A stretch of DNA of 64,000 nt from Diprion similis (GCF_021155765.1 NC_060110.1:13910001-13974000); one strand, 5' to 3'. Shown: positions 1 to 11,264, numbered from the stretch's first letter. Numbers and translations are program-made. The notes: generated from the letters alone by a model not told the origin.

Positions 1-3000
1 AACACATGAAAAAGGGTCTAGGACCAACAGCAGAGAAATGACGACGAAAATCTGCAGTTTTTCGGCTGTTACTTTTCAGGCGCTGCTCGCAGCGTATTGG
101 GACTGCGCTTAATCGATTCCTCTCGCAAAATTACGTCGGAATAGTGCCCTAAGAAATTAATTGCAGCCTTTTTCGAAATCGTCGAAAGTTTCGACAAAAA
201 TCCAAAGGGGTTAGCCTTAGTTTTTTCTTGATTTTCTGAGCCGAAAATTTTGCGTCTTCGAATCGATTAGTATGACCCTTCCTAGAGTAATTCGACCACC
301 AGGAACTCAGAAAACACATGAAAAAGGGCCTAGGACCAACAGCAGAGAAATGACGACGAAAATCTGCAGTTTTTCGGCTGTAACTTTTCAGGCGCTGCTC
401 GCAGCGTGTTGAGACTGCGCTTAATCGATTCCTCCCGCAAAATTACGTCGGAATAGTGCCCTAAGAAATTAATTGCAGCCCTTTTCAAAATCGTTTAAAT
501 TTTCGACAAAAATCCAAAGGGGTTAGCCTTAGTTTTTTCTTGATTTTCGGAGCCGAAAATTTTGCGTCTCCGAATCGATTAGTATGACCCTTTCTAGAGT
601 AATTCGACCACGAGGAACTCAGAAAACACATGAAAAAGGGTCTAGGACCAACAGCAGAGAAATGACGACGAAAATCTGCAGTTTTTCGGCTGTAACTTTT
701 CAGGCGCTGCTCGCAGCGTATTGGGACTGCGCTTAATCGATTCCTCTCGCAAAATTACGTCGGAATAGTGCCCTAAGAAATTATTTGCAGCCTTTTTCAA
801 AATCGTCGAAATTTTCGACAAAAATCCAAAGGGGTTAGCCTTAGTTTTTTCTTGATTTTCGGAGCCGAAAATTTCGCGTCTCCGAATCGATTAGTATGAC
901 CCTTTCTAGAGTAATTCGACCACCAGGAACTCAGAAAACACATGAAAAAGGGTCTAGGACCAACAGCAGAGAATTAAGGACGAAAATCTGCAGTTTTTCG
1001 GCTGTCACTTTTCAGGCGCTGCTCGCAGCGTATTCGGACTGCGCTTAATCGATTCCTCTCGCAAAATTACGTCGGAATAGTGCCCTAAGAAATTAATTGC
1101 AGCCTTTTTCGAAATCGTCGAAAGTTTCGACAAAAATCCAAAGGGGTTAGCCTTAGTTTTTTCGTGATTTTCGTAGCCGAAAATTTGGCGTCTCCGAATC
1201 GGTTAGTATGACCCTTTCTAGAGTAATTCGACCACCAGGAACTCAGAAAACACATGAAAAAGGGTCTAGGACCAACAGCAGAGAAATGACGACAAAAATC
1301 TGCAGTTTTTCAGCTGTAACTTTTCAGGCGCTGCTCGCAGCGTATTGGGACTGCGCTTAATCGATTCCTCTCGCAAAATTACGTCGGAATAGTGCCCTAA
1401 GAAATTAATTGCAGCCTTTTTCGAAATCGTCGAAAGTTTCGACAAAAATCCAAAGGGGTTAGCCTTAGTTTTTTCTTGATTTTCGGAGCCGAAAATTTTG
1501 CGTCTTCGAATCGATTAGTATGACCCTTTCTAGAGTAATTCGACCACCAGGAACTCAGAAAACACATGAAAAAGGGTCTCGGATCAACAGCAGAGAAATG
1601 ACGACGAAAATCTGCAGTTTTTCGGCTGTAACTTTTCAGGCGCTGCTCGCAGCGTATTGGGACTGCGCCTAATCGATTCCTCTCGCAAAATTACGTCGGA
1701 ATAGTGGCCCAAGAAATTAATTGCAGCCTTTTTCAAAATCGTCGAAATTTTTGACAAAAATCCAAAGGGGTTAGCCTTAGTTTTTTCTTGATTTTCGGAG
1801 CCGAAAATTTTGCGTCTCCGAATCGATTAGTATGACCCTTTCTAGAGGAATTCGACCACCAGGAACTCAGAAAACACATGAAAAAGGGTCTAGGACCAAC
1901 AGCAGAGAAATGACGACGAAAATCTGCAGTTTTTCAGCTGTAACTTTTCAGGCGCTGCTCGCAGCGTATTGGGACTGCGCTTAATCGATTCCTCTCGCAA
2001 AATTACGTCGGAATAGTGCCCTAAGAAATTAATTGCAGCCTTTTTCAAAATCGTCGAAATTTTCGACAAAAATCCAAAGGGGTTAGCCTTAGTTTTTTCT
2101 TGATTTTCGGAGCCGAAAATTTTGCGTCTTTGAATCGATTAGTATGACCCTTTCTAGAGTAATTCGACCACCAGGAACTCAGAAAACACATGAAAAAGGG
2201 TCTAGGACCAACAGCAGAGAAATGACGACGAAAATCTGCAGTTTTTCGGCTGTAACTTTTCAGGCGCTGCTCGCAGCGTATTGGGACTGCGCTTAATCGA
2301 TTCCTCTCGCAAAATTACGTCGGAATAGTGCCCTAAGAAATTAATTGCAGCCTTTTTCAAAATCGTCGAAATTTTCGACAAAAATCCAAAGAGGTTAGCC
2401 TTAGTTTTTTCTTGATTTTCGTAGCCGAAAATTTTGCGTCTCCGAATCGATTAGTATGACCCTTTCTAGAGTAATTCGACCACCAGGAACTCAGAAAACA
2501 CATGAAAAAGGGTCTAGGACCAACAGCAGAGAAATGACGACGAAACTCTGCAGTTTTTCGGCTGTAACTTTTCAGGCGCTGCTCGCAGCGTATTCGGACT
2601 GCGCTTAATCGATTCCTCTCGCAAAATTACGTCGGAATAGTGCCCCAAGAAATTAATTGCAGCCTTTTTCATAATCGTCGAAATTTTCGACAAAAATCCA
2701 AAGGGGTTAGCCTCAGTTTTTTCTTGATTTTCGGAGCCGAAAATTTTGCGTCTTCGAATCGATTAGTATGACCCTTTCTACAGTAATTCGACCACCAGGA
2801 ACTCAGAAAACACATGAAAAAGGGTCTAGGACCAACAGCAGAGAAATGACGACGGAAATCTGCAGTTTTTCGGCTCTAACTATTCAGGCGCTGCTCGCAG
2901 CGTATTGGGACTGCGCTTAATCGATTCCTCTCGCAAAATTACGTCGGAATAGTGCCCTAAGAAATTAATTCCAGCCCTTTTCAAAATCGTCGAAATTTTC

Positions 3001-5455
3001 GACAAAAATCCAAAGGGTCTAGCCTTCGTTTTTTCTCGATTTTCGGAGCCAAAAATTTCGCGTCTCCGAATCGATTAGTATGACCCTTTCTAGAGTAATT
3101 CGACCACCAGGAACTCAGAAAACACATGAAAAAGGGCCTAGGACCAACAGCAGAGAAATGACGACGAAAATCTGCAGTTTTTCGGCTATAACTTTTCAGG
3201 CGCTGCTCGCAGCGTATTGGGACTGCGCTTAATCGATTCCTCTCGCAAAATTACGTCGGAATAGTGCCCTAAGAAATTAATTGGAGCCCTTTTCAAAATC
3301 GTTTAAATTTTCGACAAAAATCCAAAGGGGTTAGCCTTAGTTTTTTCTTGATTTTCGGAGCCGAAAATTTTGCGTCTCTGAATCGACTAGTATGACCCTT
3401 TCTAGAGTAATTCGACCACCAGGAACTCAGAAAACACATGAAAAAGGGTCTAGGACCAACAGCAGAGAAATGACGACGAAAATCTGCAGTTTTTCGGCTG
3501 TAACTTTTCCGGCGCTGCTCGCAGCGTATTGGGACTGCGCTTAATCGATTCCTCTCGCAAAATTACGTCGGACTAGTGCCCCAAGAAATTAATTGCAGCC
3601 TTTTTCAAAATCGTCGAAATTTTCGACACAAATCCAAAGGGGTTAGCCTTAGTTTTTTCTTGATTTTCGGAGCCGAAAATTTTGCGTCTCCGAATCGATT
3701 AGTATGACCCTTTCTAGAGTAATTCGACCACCAGGAACTCAGAAAACACATGAAAAAGGGTCCAGGACCAACAGCAGAGAAATGACGACGAAAATCTGCA
3801 GTTTTTCGGCTGTAACTTTTCAGGCGCTGCTCGCAGCGTATTGGGACTGCGCTTAATCGATTCCTCTCGCAAAATTACGTCGGACTAGTGCCCCAAGAAA
3901 TTAATTGCAGCCTTTTTCAAAATCGTCGAAATTTTCGACAAAAATCCAAAGGGGTTAGCCTTAGTTTTTTCTTGATTTTCGGAGACGAAAATTTTGCGTC
4001 TCCGAATCGATTAGTATGACCCTTTCTAGAGTAGTTCGACCACCAGGAACTCAGAAAACACATGAAAAAGGGTCCAGGACCAACAGCAGAGAAATGACGA
4101 CGAAAATCTGGAGTTTTTCGGCTGTAACTTCTCCGGCGCTGCTCGCAGCGTATTGGGACTGCGCTTAATCGATTCCTCTCGCAAAATTACGTCGGAATAG
4201 TGCCCTAAGAAATTATTTGCAGCCCTTTTCAAAATCGTTTAAATTTTCGACAAAAATCCAAAGGGGTTAGCCTTAGTTTTTTCTTGATTTTCGGAGCCGA
4301 AAATTTTGCGTCTCCGAATCGATTAGTATGACCCTTTCTAGAGTAATTCGACCACCAGGAACTCAGAAAACACATGAAAAAGGGTCTAGGACCAACAGCA
4401 GAGAAATGACGACGAAAATCTGCAGTTTTTCGGCTGTAACTTTTCAGGCGCTGCTCTCAGCGTATTAGGGCTGCGCTCAATCGATTCCTCTCGCAAAATT
4501 ACGTCGGAATAGTGCCCTAAGAAATTAATTGCAGCCTTTTTCAAAATCGTCGAAATTTTCGACAAAAATCCAAAGGGGTTAGCCTTAGTTTTTTCTTGAT
4601 TTTCGGAGCCGAAAATTTTGCGTCTTCGAATCGATTAGTATGACCCTTTCTAGAGTAATTCGACCACCAGGAACTCAGAAAACACATGAAAAAGGGTCTA
4701 GGATCAACAGCAGAGAAATGACGACGAAAATCTGCAGTTTTTCGGCTGTAACTTTTCAGGCGCTGCTCTCAGCGTATTAGGGCTGCGCTTAATCGATTCC
4801 TCTCGCAAAATTACGTCGGAATAGTGCCCCAAGAAATTAATTGCAGCCTTTTTCAAAATCGTCGAAATTTTTGACAAAAATCCAAAGGGGTTAGCCTTAG
4901 TTTTTTCTTGATTTTCGGAGCCGAAAATTTTGCGTTTCCGAATCGATGAGTATGACCCTTTCTAGAGTAATTCGACCACCAGGAACTCAGAAAACACATG
5001 AAAAAGGGCCTAGGACCAACAGCAGAGAAATGACGACGAAAATCTGCAGTTTTTCGGCTGTAACTTTTCAGGCGCTGCTCTCAGCGTATTAGGACTGCGC
5101 CTCATCGATTTCTCTCGCAAAATTACGTCGGAATAGTGCCCTAAGAAATTAGTTGCAGCCTTCTACAAAATCGTCGAAATTTCCGACAAAAATCCAAAGG
5201 GGTTAGCCTTTGTTTTTTCTCGATTTTCGGAGCCGAAAATTTTGCGTCACTGAACCGATTAGTATGACCCTTTCTGGAGTAATTCGACCACCAGGAACCA
5301 GAAAACACATGAAAAAGGGTCTAGGACCAACAGCAGAGAAATGACGACGAAAATTTGCAGTTTTTCGGCTGTAACTTTTCAGGCGCTGCTTGCAGCGTAT
5401 CGGGACTGCGCTCAATTGATTTTTTTTTCAAAATCACTGTCGGATAAGTGTCCCA
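1..5455. repeat. 312-bp tandem satellite array (about 17.5 monomers)
   Basis: A head-to-tail satellite with a very regular 312-bp period. The landmark AACACATGAAAAAGGG recurs at 1, 313, 625, 937, 1249, 1561, 1873, 2185, 2497, 2809, 3121, 3433, 3745, 4057, 4369, 4681, 4993 and 5304. The last step is one base short because of a single-base deletion near 5297. Copies differ by scattered substitutions at a few percent, and the final copy decays after about 5440. The array is cut by the left edge, so its full size is unknown. Each monomer holds three short dyads (see findings). ORFs inside it only reflect the repeat. Such arrays are typical of centromeric or pericentromeric heterochromatin, but location is inference. 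Confidence 0.98.
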
Positions 5456-5459
5456 GGGC

Positions 5460-6079
5460 CGTATCAGTTTTTCCGAGTGAATAGGTAATTTCATTCAATA
5501 ACAAACAAGTCATTTATTCAGAAATGTCATAGACATTGATAGGTCCCTAGTTACAATTCATAATATCTATAGGGTTTATTTTTACTGATTATATCTATGA
5601 TATACAATAGAACGCAGTACTTCTGACGGACTGCAACCAACGAACCGGAGTAGTTCATCAATATGGTTGTTCAGCAACTGATTTTATGTAACAAAATGCA
5701 TGCCTTAGGTGATAAAGACAGAATCCGTGAGGGTGGGAGGCAATATCAGGTACCTTTGTACACGTATGAGTGGTCCGGTATGGGTTGGAAAAACCCAGAG
5801 ACGCCTTGCAAGGTCCTAGACGTAAGACCCTAAGCTGGTAGCCCATGGCATCGCACATGGCGACTACCTGGACCCCGTAGACGGGGAAAGTCCGAGGTCC
5901 TGAATTCATCGACCGTGTTCTGGCCTTGTCATTGCTACTTTTCCAGGCATTCTTCTCCTTTGAGCACTCCATGTGCGTTTTTTATGACTCGTGAAAACCC
6001 GTGGGGTCAGGCCTGACCTGGGATTGCCTCCCCCATGATTTGGGAAATTTCATGACTCAGTATGATGATTTACATTCTT
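5460..6079. other. Satellite flank with a GC-rich block of unknown origin
   Basis: After a short AT-rich stretch, about 5690-6010 is clearly more GC-rich than its surroundings and full of short dyads. Examples are GGTAG/CTACC with CATG/CATG inside it (about 5838-5871), CCCCGT-AG-ACGGGG (about 5874-5887) and a 14-nt palindrome GGTCAGGCCTGACC (about 6005-6018). A T6 run sits at about 5974. One minus-strand frame is open for 104 codons but resembles nothing I know and runs through the dyads, so I do not call it a gene. It could be a decayed mobile element or a structured RNA. I cannot decide. Confidence 0.4.
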
Positions 6080-6262
6080 CGAAATCGATTTTGACTCATA
6101 CAACAAAACTATAAGTAGATCATTCGGTCATGCAAGACCGAACATCCAAAATCACCAAAATTTTCACTAAAAATTTCAAGGACTTAGCCTCACCTTTTGC
6201 GGTTATTCAAGTAAATAACTTTTCATTTTAGTTTGTGGACTGATTGCAACCTCTGTCGCGCG
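6080..6262 (+). repeat. Diverged satellite relic (partial monomer)
   Basis: This stretch follows the central and 3' half of the 312-bp monomer in order. It has an AATCGATT-like block, then AAAATC..C.AAATTTTC.C.AAAAAT, then a (G/C)(A/G)CTTAGCCT block followed by TTTTGCGG. Identity by eye is roughly two-thirds, far below the near-identity inside the array. It reads in the same orientation as the array. Confidence 0.55.
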
Positions 6263-6794
6263 AAAAAGACGTTTCGAATAGCAAATCAGTAACAGCCAAG
6301 GAAAATCAAAGAAAATACAGTAAAAATTAATCTATCATCTAGTCTAATCCAGGTTACATGAAATAGTGAAAATACAATGTCACACAACACATATCGTATC
6401 CTGCAGAGGTGAATAACACCTGTACGCAGGCCGAAACTTAAACTATATTTTACAACTATGATAACAAGTATCAAATACAGTATTTCGCATAGCTTGCTAA
6501 ATCTAATAGCTATAGGTATTATCCAATAGGTATAGATATTGACATAAGTACTTCGCATCGTTGCATTCTTTTTTGTCTTACATTTTAATATCTTTGGTCA
6601 ACTTGCTAATCTACGACATACTGACATCCGAACACTTGTACTAGAATTAAGGGATATTGAATAAAGCGAAACTCTGAGCTATTGTGTTTTCTCTTTCCAC
6701 CTTTTTCAAAACCCTTGGCAAATTTCATTTATTTCGGCCGTACCTTTCGATTCGTTGTTCAAACGGTAAACGTTTTTTTTTTTTTGGGATATTT
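6263..6794. other. AT-rich spacer between satellite relics
   Basis: No coding exon is supported. About 6735-6770 (TTTCGGCCGTACCTTTCGATTC) again resembles the GGCTGTAACTTTTCAGGCGCTG part of the satellite, so a third fragment may be present. A T13 tract lies near 6774. Confidence 0.4.
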
Positions 6795-7095
6795 TAAGAT
6801 TAGCGTGGGACTAAGAGTCGAAGAAATACGAAGAAATTGCCACGTTTTTTGACTGGTACTACTGATCCGTTGCTCACAGCGACTCTAGACTGCGCGCAAT
6901 AGATTTCTTTTGCAAAATTGCATCGCTTTAGTGCATCAAAGAATCGATTCTAGCATTATTCGAAATAGGCCAAATTTTGACCGAAAAAAATCAATGGGGC
7001 TAATCTTACTTGTTTCGCGATTTTTCAACCAAACGACTTTCCATCTCCGAATCGATTTACACGACTCTTCCTTGACTGAGTGAACCTCAATCATG
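6795..7095 (+). repeat. Diverged full-length satellite monomer
   Basis: A near full-length relic of the 312-bp unit, aligned in order over about 300 bp. It carries GGGACTAAGAGTCGAAG, GTTTTTTGACTG, CCGTTGCTCACAGCG, ACTGCGCGCAATAGATTTC, TTTGCAAAATT, GGGGCTAATCTTA and CCATCTCCGAATCGATT. Each matches the corresponding part of the array monomer at about 65 percent identity by eye. Orientation is that of the array. This shows the array once extended further or moved, leaving decayed copies outside its present edge. Confidence 0.75.
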
Positions 7096-8754
7096 GTCGG
7101 TAACTTTCACGAAGACGGTGTGGAGTAATTTTTGTGATACAAAATACAGTTATACGTCACAACAAATCACATTGAATCGATAATTCTTGAAATCACTTAT
7201 TTTTACTCAAAAATATTATTGTTCAATATTTTTCAAAAGAAAAATTTATTCCGAAGAAGAGAGATGATAGTTTGTTCAATGATGCCATTCGAGAAAATGA
7301 TCAAAGCTTCGTCAACTTCGAAGGCTCAAAACTATATGAATGCGCAGAAAAATAGTACATTTTGTAACGAGCATGGATACGGTTTTTTCACGAAATGTGA
7401 GACTCACGGCACGAGCTGAAGGCGAGTACTGTGACCCGCGAGTAAGGACCAACTCAGAAAATTCTACAAGATTCTCCTGTTTTTTATTAATTCTCATTCT
7501 TAAATCTTGCTGTCCCATCACTCCATATTTACCATACAAATTTCTACACCTGGACCCTATGGATCACAGGGAACTTCTCTCTAAACGAATGAACCTCCGT
7601 TTGGTTTCTCCATTCCACCTTCTACCGAAGAATTCAACTTCCACGAAATATCGTTGTTAACATATCAACTATCTCCATTAGTTCACATTTTAACGATACC
7701 TAATGTATCGTAAAATATATTTTCAAGTAATAAAAATCATTATGTTTTATTTTATTAGTTTCCCATGTGGTTTGGTAATCATCGATTTTCTCGTAAGTCA
7801 CAAAATTCGAGTCGCGTGACTTTTGACCTACACTTATAATTTTAATTATAATTATTATATTATATTATAATTATCTTTCGTGATATTAATTGAACTTCAT
7901 CGACCTTGCCTGAAACACTAGCTTAATTTTTAACGCTATTCAGAGTTAACCTTTTCATCGTTCCAGGTGAGGTAATTGCATAACTTTACCAGCTGCCAGG
8001 AGAACCTGCCTAGACAAGTCTAAGTAAAAGATCGCTGCCACCGCGTGTCGTCTTCAAACTAGTGAGTGTTGCTTCTGCATACTGTTGCCCTGAAAGGAAA
8101 ACCTTGACATTTTATAACTATGACAAGCTACTTCGGATAGCATATCCGTCTAGACTTTTCTACGTACTGTTATCATTTTATTTCCATCTCCTCATGGATG
8201 GTAGACTAAACTTTTCTTACCATTGATTTCGTTCATTCTAAGTCACTTTGACAAACACTACCCGATGCAGGTTTTGAAACCTGAAATTGACATCCTACGA
8301 TTAGACGTACGCAATGTATACCTGTAATATACGAAGACATAACTTTTAACGAAACATTGTTTTATTAGATAATATGAAGTGGCATTCTTTCCATTTTACA
8401 ATATATAAATTCAAATTACAGGATATAAGATTTAGAACTGGTAATTAAATCAGATTCAAATTTTCGCAACAAATATCCAGCAAACTTTTGACCGATTTCA
8501 ATCTAACAAATGCAAATTGTAATGAAAATTGATAATTGCTCTGCTCTCCGGCTACTTCGATTAACAATCACTGTCTTACTTTTATTTTGCGTAAATAGAG
8601 CAACGAATACCTGCGTCGAAAATATAACTGACTGACTATGAAATAAAAAAATAAAAAATCAATTCATTGTGAGTGATAATTTCATTTCTCTTTCGTATAG
8701 AAATTAACACCATCGACAAATATGAATGGGCACTGTGAGCGACGAATCGATGTT
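7096..8754. other. AT-rich intergenic DNA, no gene recognised
   Basis: Short open frames occur on both strands around 7219-7660, but they overlap each other, lack splice context and resemble no family I know. A run of TTATAATTA-type sequence lies at about 7835-7875. Nothing else can be supported. Confidence 0.5.
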
Positions 8755-8810
8755 TCGTGTGTTCCCAGTCCCACCAGGAGGAATACTTTCACCTTGTCTG
8801 GGTGTGCAGG

Positions 8811-9123
8811 AAAAATAGCTGACCCCGGTGGCGTTCGCCTCGGGGCTAATGATGACCGGCAATCCTGAGGGGAAAGAGTACGCGGGATAAAGGTTTTCGA
8901 CCTGAACTATTCAGATTGTGCCGCGTGGCTTGTGCCGTGGAAGCCGATTTTGTTCCAAGCAGGGAGACGCGCCTTTGCGCGGAGCTTACATCAGCAATGT
9001 TAATTAGCCCCGCCTTGAGACTCCCAGTTTCATTGACGGACTTTCCCTCTTCGAACAAGACGAGGTTTCGATTCACCGAATGTATTCCGATGTCAAGAAT
9101 CCGAAGCCCAGGCTTCAGCAAAA
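8811..9123 (-). ncRNA. RMRP: Candidate RNase MRP (or RNase P) RNA gene
   Basis: A GC-rich block of about 313 nt in AT-rich surroundings, read on the minus strand. Its 5' GCTGA (9115-9119) can pair with its 3' TCAGC (8818-8822) as P1, followed by CCTGG with CCGGG as P2. TTCGGATTC pairs with GAATCGAA (about 9070-9113) like the P3 helix. GGGAAAGTCCG (9037-9047) matches the CR-I core shared by eukaryotic RNase P and MRP RNAs. AAC-x2-CAC-CGGGG-TCAGC (about 8818-8835) resembles the CR-V end of vertebrate MRP RNA, and TATCCCGC (8882-8889) also occurs there. The run ends in T5 (8811-8815), a Pol III terminator. MRP is preferred over P because of the P1 and 3'-end resemblance. P4 pairing is imperfect, so assignment needs a covariance search. 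A 145-codon ORF across it is judged fortuitous. Confidence 0.6.
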
Positions 9124-9124
9124 T

Positions 9125-9454
9125 GGATTGTATATCTGTTACACCCCGAGACTGAAAACTCTCACTCAGTGAGAGAAAAAAAAGACTAGAACACGTCATG
9201 GCTTGGACCACATAACCAAATACCGAAATTCTATCGTTTTTCGTTTTTTGGCCGTTGTATTTCGACCGCAGCACGATATACACGTTTGACTCCTACTCGC
9301 GACGCGTTCTGTAAAATCACGATCAACCAAGAATCAACTTGAATTCTCTTATGTAAACGAATACGAACATTATCAATACAAACGAAGTGCATTTTTACTT
9401 GTATTCAGTACAGTTGTCAGTATAAATTAATTACCATCACTGACATTAATTGAT
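9125..9454 (+). repeat. Left arm of a large inverted repeat
   Basis: About 330 bp whose reverse complement is found at 9980-10312. Shared blocks include CAATACAAACGAAGTGCATT followed by TTTACTTGTAT, GACGCGTTCTG, GGCCGTTGTATTTCG and AATTACCATCACTG. Identity by eye is about 75-80 percent with a few small indels. The outer end of the arm coincides with the 5' end of the MRP-like RNA, so this arm is essentially that gene's upstream region. A perfect 8-bp dyad (CTCTCACT-C-AGTGAGAG) lies near its outer end. Confidence 0.85.
9130..9167 (-). promoter_or_regulatory. Conserved 5' flank of the MRP-like RNA, candidate Pol III promoter block
   Basis: Read on the minus strand just upstream of the RNA: GAGTGAGAGTTTTC, then GGGGTGTAAC and ATATAC. 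The same order is kept in the opposite-facing arm near 10265-10302 (GAGTGAGCGTTTTC, GGGGTATAAC). Position immediately 5' of a Pol III-type RNA suggests promoter elements, but I cannot match it to a defined insect PSE. Confidence 0.3.
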
Positions 9455-9979
9455 AAAAACAAAGGATGTAATTAATGGATTTCGATACTTTTGTAATTCA
9501 GAGGATTTATTTAATATTATTGGAAATTCTGCCATAGCAAAGGGACGAAAACGGACAATAGGTGAGAATTTTGAATACAAGCTGTTCATTATATACCGAG
9601 CGTTGTATACTTGGTAACGCTGTTGTGAAACGATTGAATTTACTTTCAGTTACGGACGCAGAATTAAACGAAAAATATTGTAACGTCACGATAAGAGCTA
9701 TCGAATTTTATTTCTCGATATGTCAGCAATGCTAGACGAAAAAAGAAATTGAAAAAAGAAGCTTGGTCGTTGCACCCATTTCATTCGATTTCGCGCTGTC
9801 CAGTGGATTTGGTTGACATGCAATCCGAGGAAGATGGAGAGTGTCACTTCATTTTTAACTATCAAGTTCATCTCACGTAATTCATGATTTTGAAATCGCT
9901 TGACGAAAATGGAGGTAAAGAGGACAAGATATATCTATCAGGGAGCAAGTAATTTCCTCAACCATTTGAGGATTATCCC
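9455..9979. other. Spacer of the inverted repeat, no gene recognised
   Basis: About 525 bp of unique AT-rich sequence between the two arms. It holds no convincing exon, terminal repeat or transposase-like frame. Confidence 0.5.
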
Positions 9980-10312
9980 ATCAATTAATCCCAGTGATGG
10001 TAATTAGTTTATACTTACAACCGTACTGGATACAAGTAAAAATGCACTTCGTTTGTATTGACAATGTACGTGTCTATTTAAATAAGAAAAGTCAAATCGG
10101 TTCGTGGTTGATTATGATTCTCCAGAACGCGTCGCGGGTACGAGTCAAACGTGTATAACGCGTTATGGCCGAAATACAACGGCCACAAAGCGATAAACGA
10201 TGGAATTTCGGTCTTTGATTGTGGTCCGAGCCACGACGCGTTCCGGCCGTTATTTTTGTCCATCGAGTGAGCGTTTTCGGCCTTGGGGTATAACGTATGT
10301 ACTAACTCCTTA
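9980..10312 (-). repeat. Right arm of the large inverted repeat
   Basis: Reverse complement of the left arm. It faces rightwards, as if it were the promoter region of a second, divergently transcribed copy of the RNA gene. Beyond about 10315 the similarity is lost after a TTGCT, and no MRP-like core follows, so any second RNA copy is truncated or was never included. A 61-codon minus frame here is a by-product of the arm. Confidence 0.85.
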
Positions 10313-11260
10313 ATTTGTTGCTATAACATTTTGGCAATTCCCGTTCGAGCATTCGAGCTTAAAATTTGTTTAATAAATATATAGGTAACGTAAAAATTAA
10401 TATCTTTTGCTTCTTCTTCCTGATTCTGGTGTTACACTCGCTAACTCATTGCTTGGAAAGAAAAATATCTTCTTGATAAATTGCGAATCCACGAGCGGCC
10501 GTGAGCCTCATGCAAATTCCACGAGTACAGGCCTAAAGCATACAGAAGAGCCGATCTTTTTTCCGACAACTTAAAACTAGAGTTAAAAAACTCTTGGCAG
10601 TGGCTTTTTTTCAATCATGTATTCACCATATTGATACACGGTGTGTTTAATCTCGTTTTAGGAGTCTCTAATCTTCAAGTCACGTTTCACGTGGATGACC
10701 ATCCAGTCGGTGCAAAATCGTACGTAAACGAAATTACTCAGACGAATTGTACTCTCTTAAACATAATTTTGTCGCCCAGATTTCTTACCTTTCGTTGTGC
10801 ATAATCCCCACTGAAATGCTGTCATTTAATTATAATTTACTAGCGAAAAAGAGATTGGCATAAAAAAAAAACAAAAAAAAAAAAAACGCACCAACCCTTT
10901 AATTCAAGAGGCAGATTATTTTATCTGCAGACTTACGTTTAAGATTTATACGTTTCAGCCTACGGATATCTCAACCAATAAGAACATATTCCCTGGAATG
11001 CGAATTTTCGTTTGAAGAATACCGACTCTCAGCCAATAATCCTCGAGTGTGAGATGGATACCACTTCTTGGTACCTCGAATCGTGATTCGTAGCCTCTTC
11101 CCATTCAAGCGCACGCACACGAATACCCGTCACTCGAAGCAAGGCATAGACGGAGGCACGAACAACTTGAAATTTCAATGAAGCATCACGGCACATCGGA
11201 CCTCGCGCAGGTCCTTGTCATTTCGACAAGGTAGGAACGCACTCTCTCCCCATCTCCGAG
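10313..11260. other. Intergenic region upstream of the CPAP3 gene
   Basis: No gene is supported. It contains A-rich tracts at about 10862-10886. One short open stretch behind an acceptor-like TTTTAG (about 10660-10727) has no partner exon. Sequence from about 11080 becomes more GC-rich toward the downstream promoter. Confidence 0.45.
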
Positions 11261-11264
11261 GTGA

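Noticed and set aside
4026-5415. Short ORFs within the satellite array
   Set aside because: They repeat with the 312-bp monomer and are broken in most copies, so they are by-products of the repeat.
5658-5972. 104-codon minus-strand ORF in the GC-rich block
   Set aside because: Not recognisable as a domain, runs through several hairpins, and has no neighbouring exons.
8783-8860. Plus-strand ATACTTTCA and TGATGA, resembling U3 snoRNA boxes
   Set aside because: Spacing is far too short for U3 and the box B sequence is missing; the minus-strand MRP reading explains the region better.
8846-9283. 145-codon minus-strand ORF
   Set aside because: It overlaps the MRP-like RNA and the inverted-repeat arm. 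No family resemblance, no splice sites, and the dyad structure explains the sequence better.
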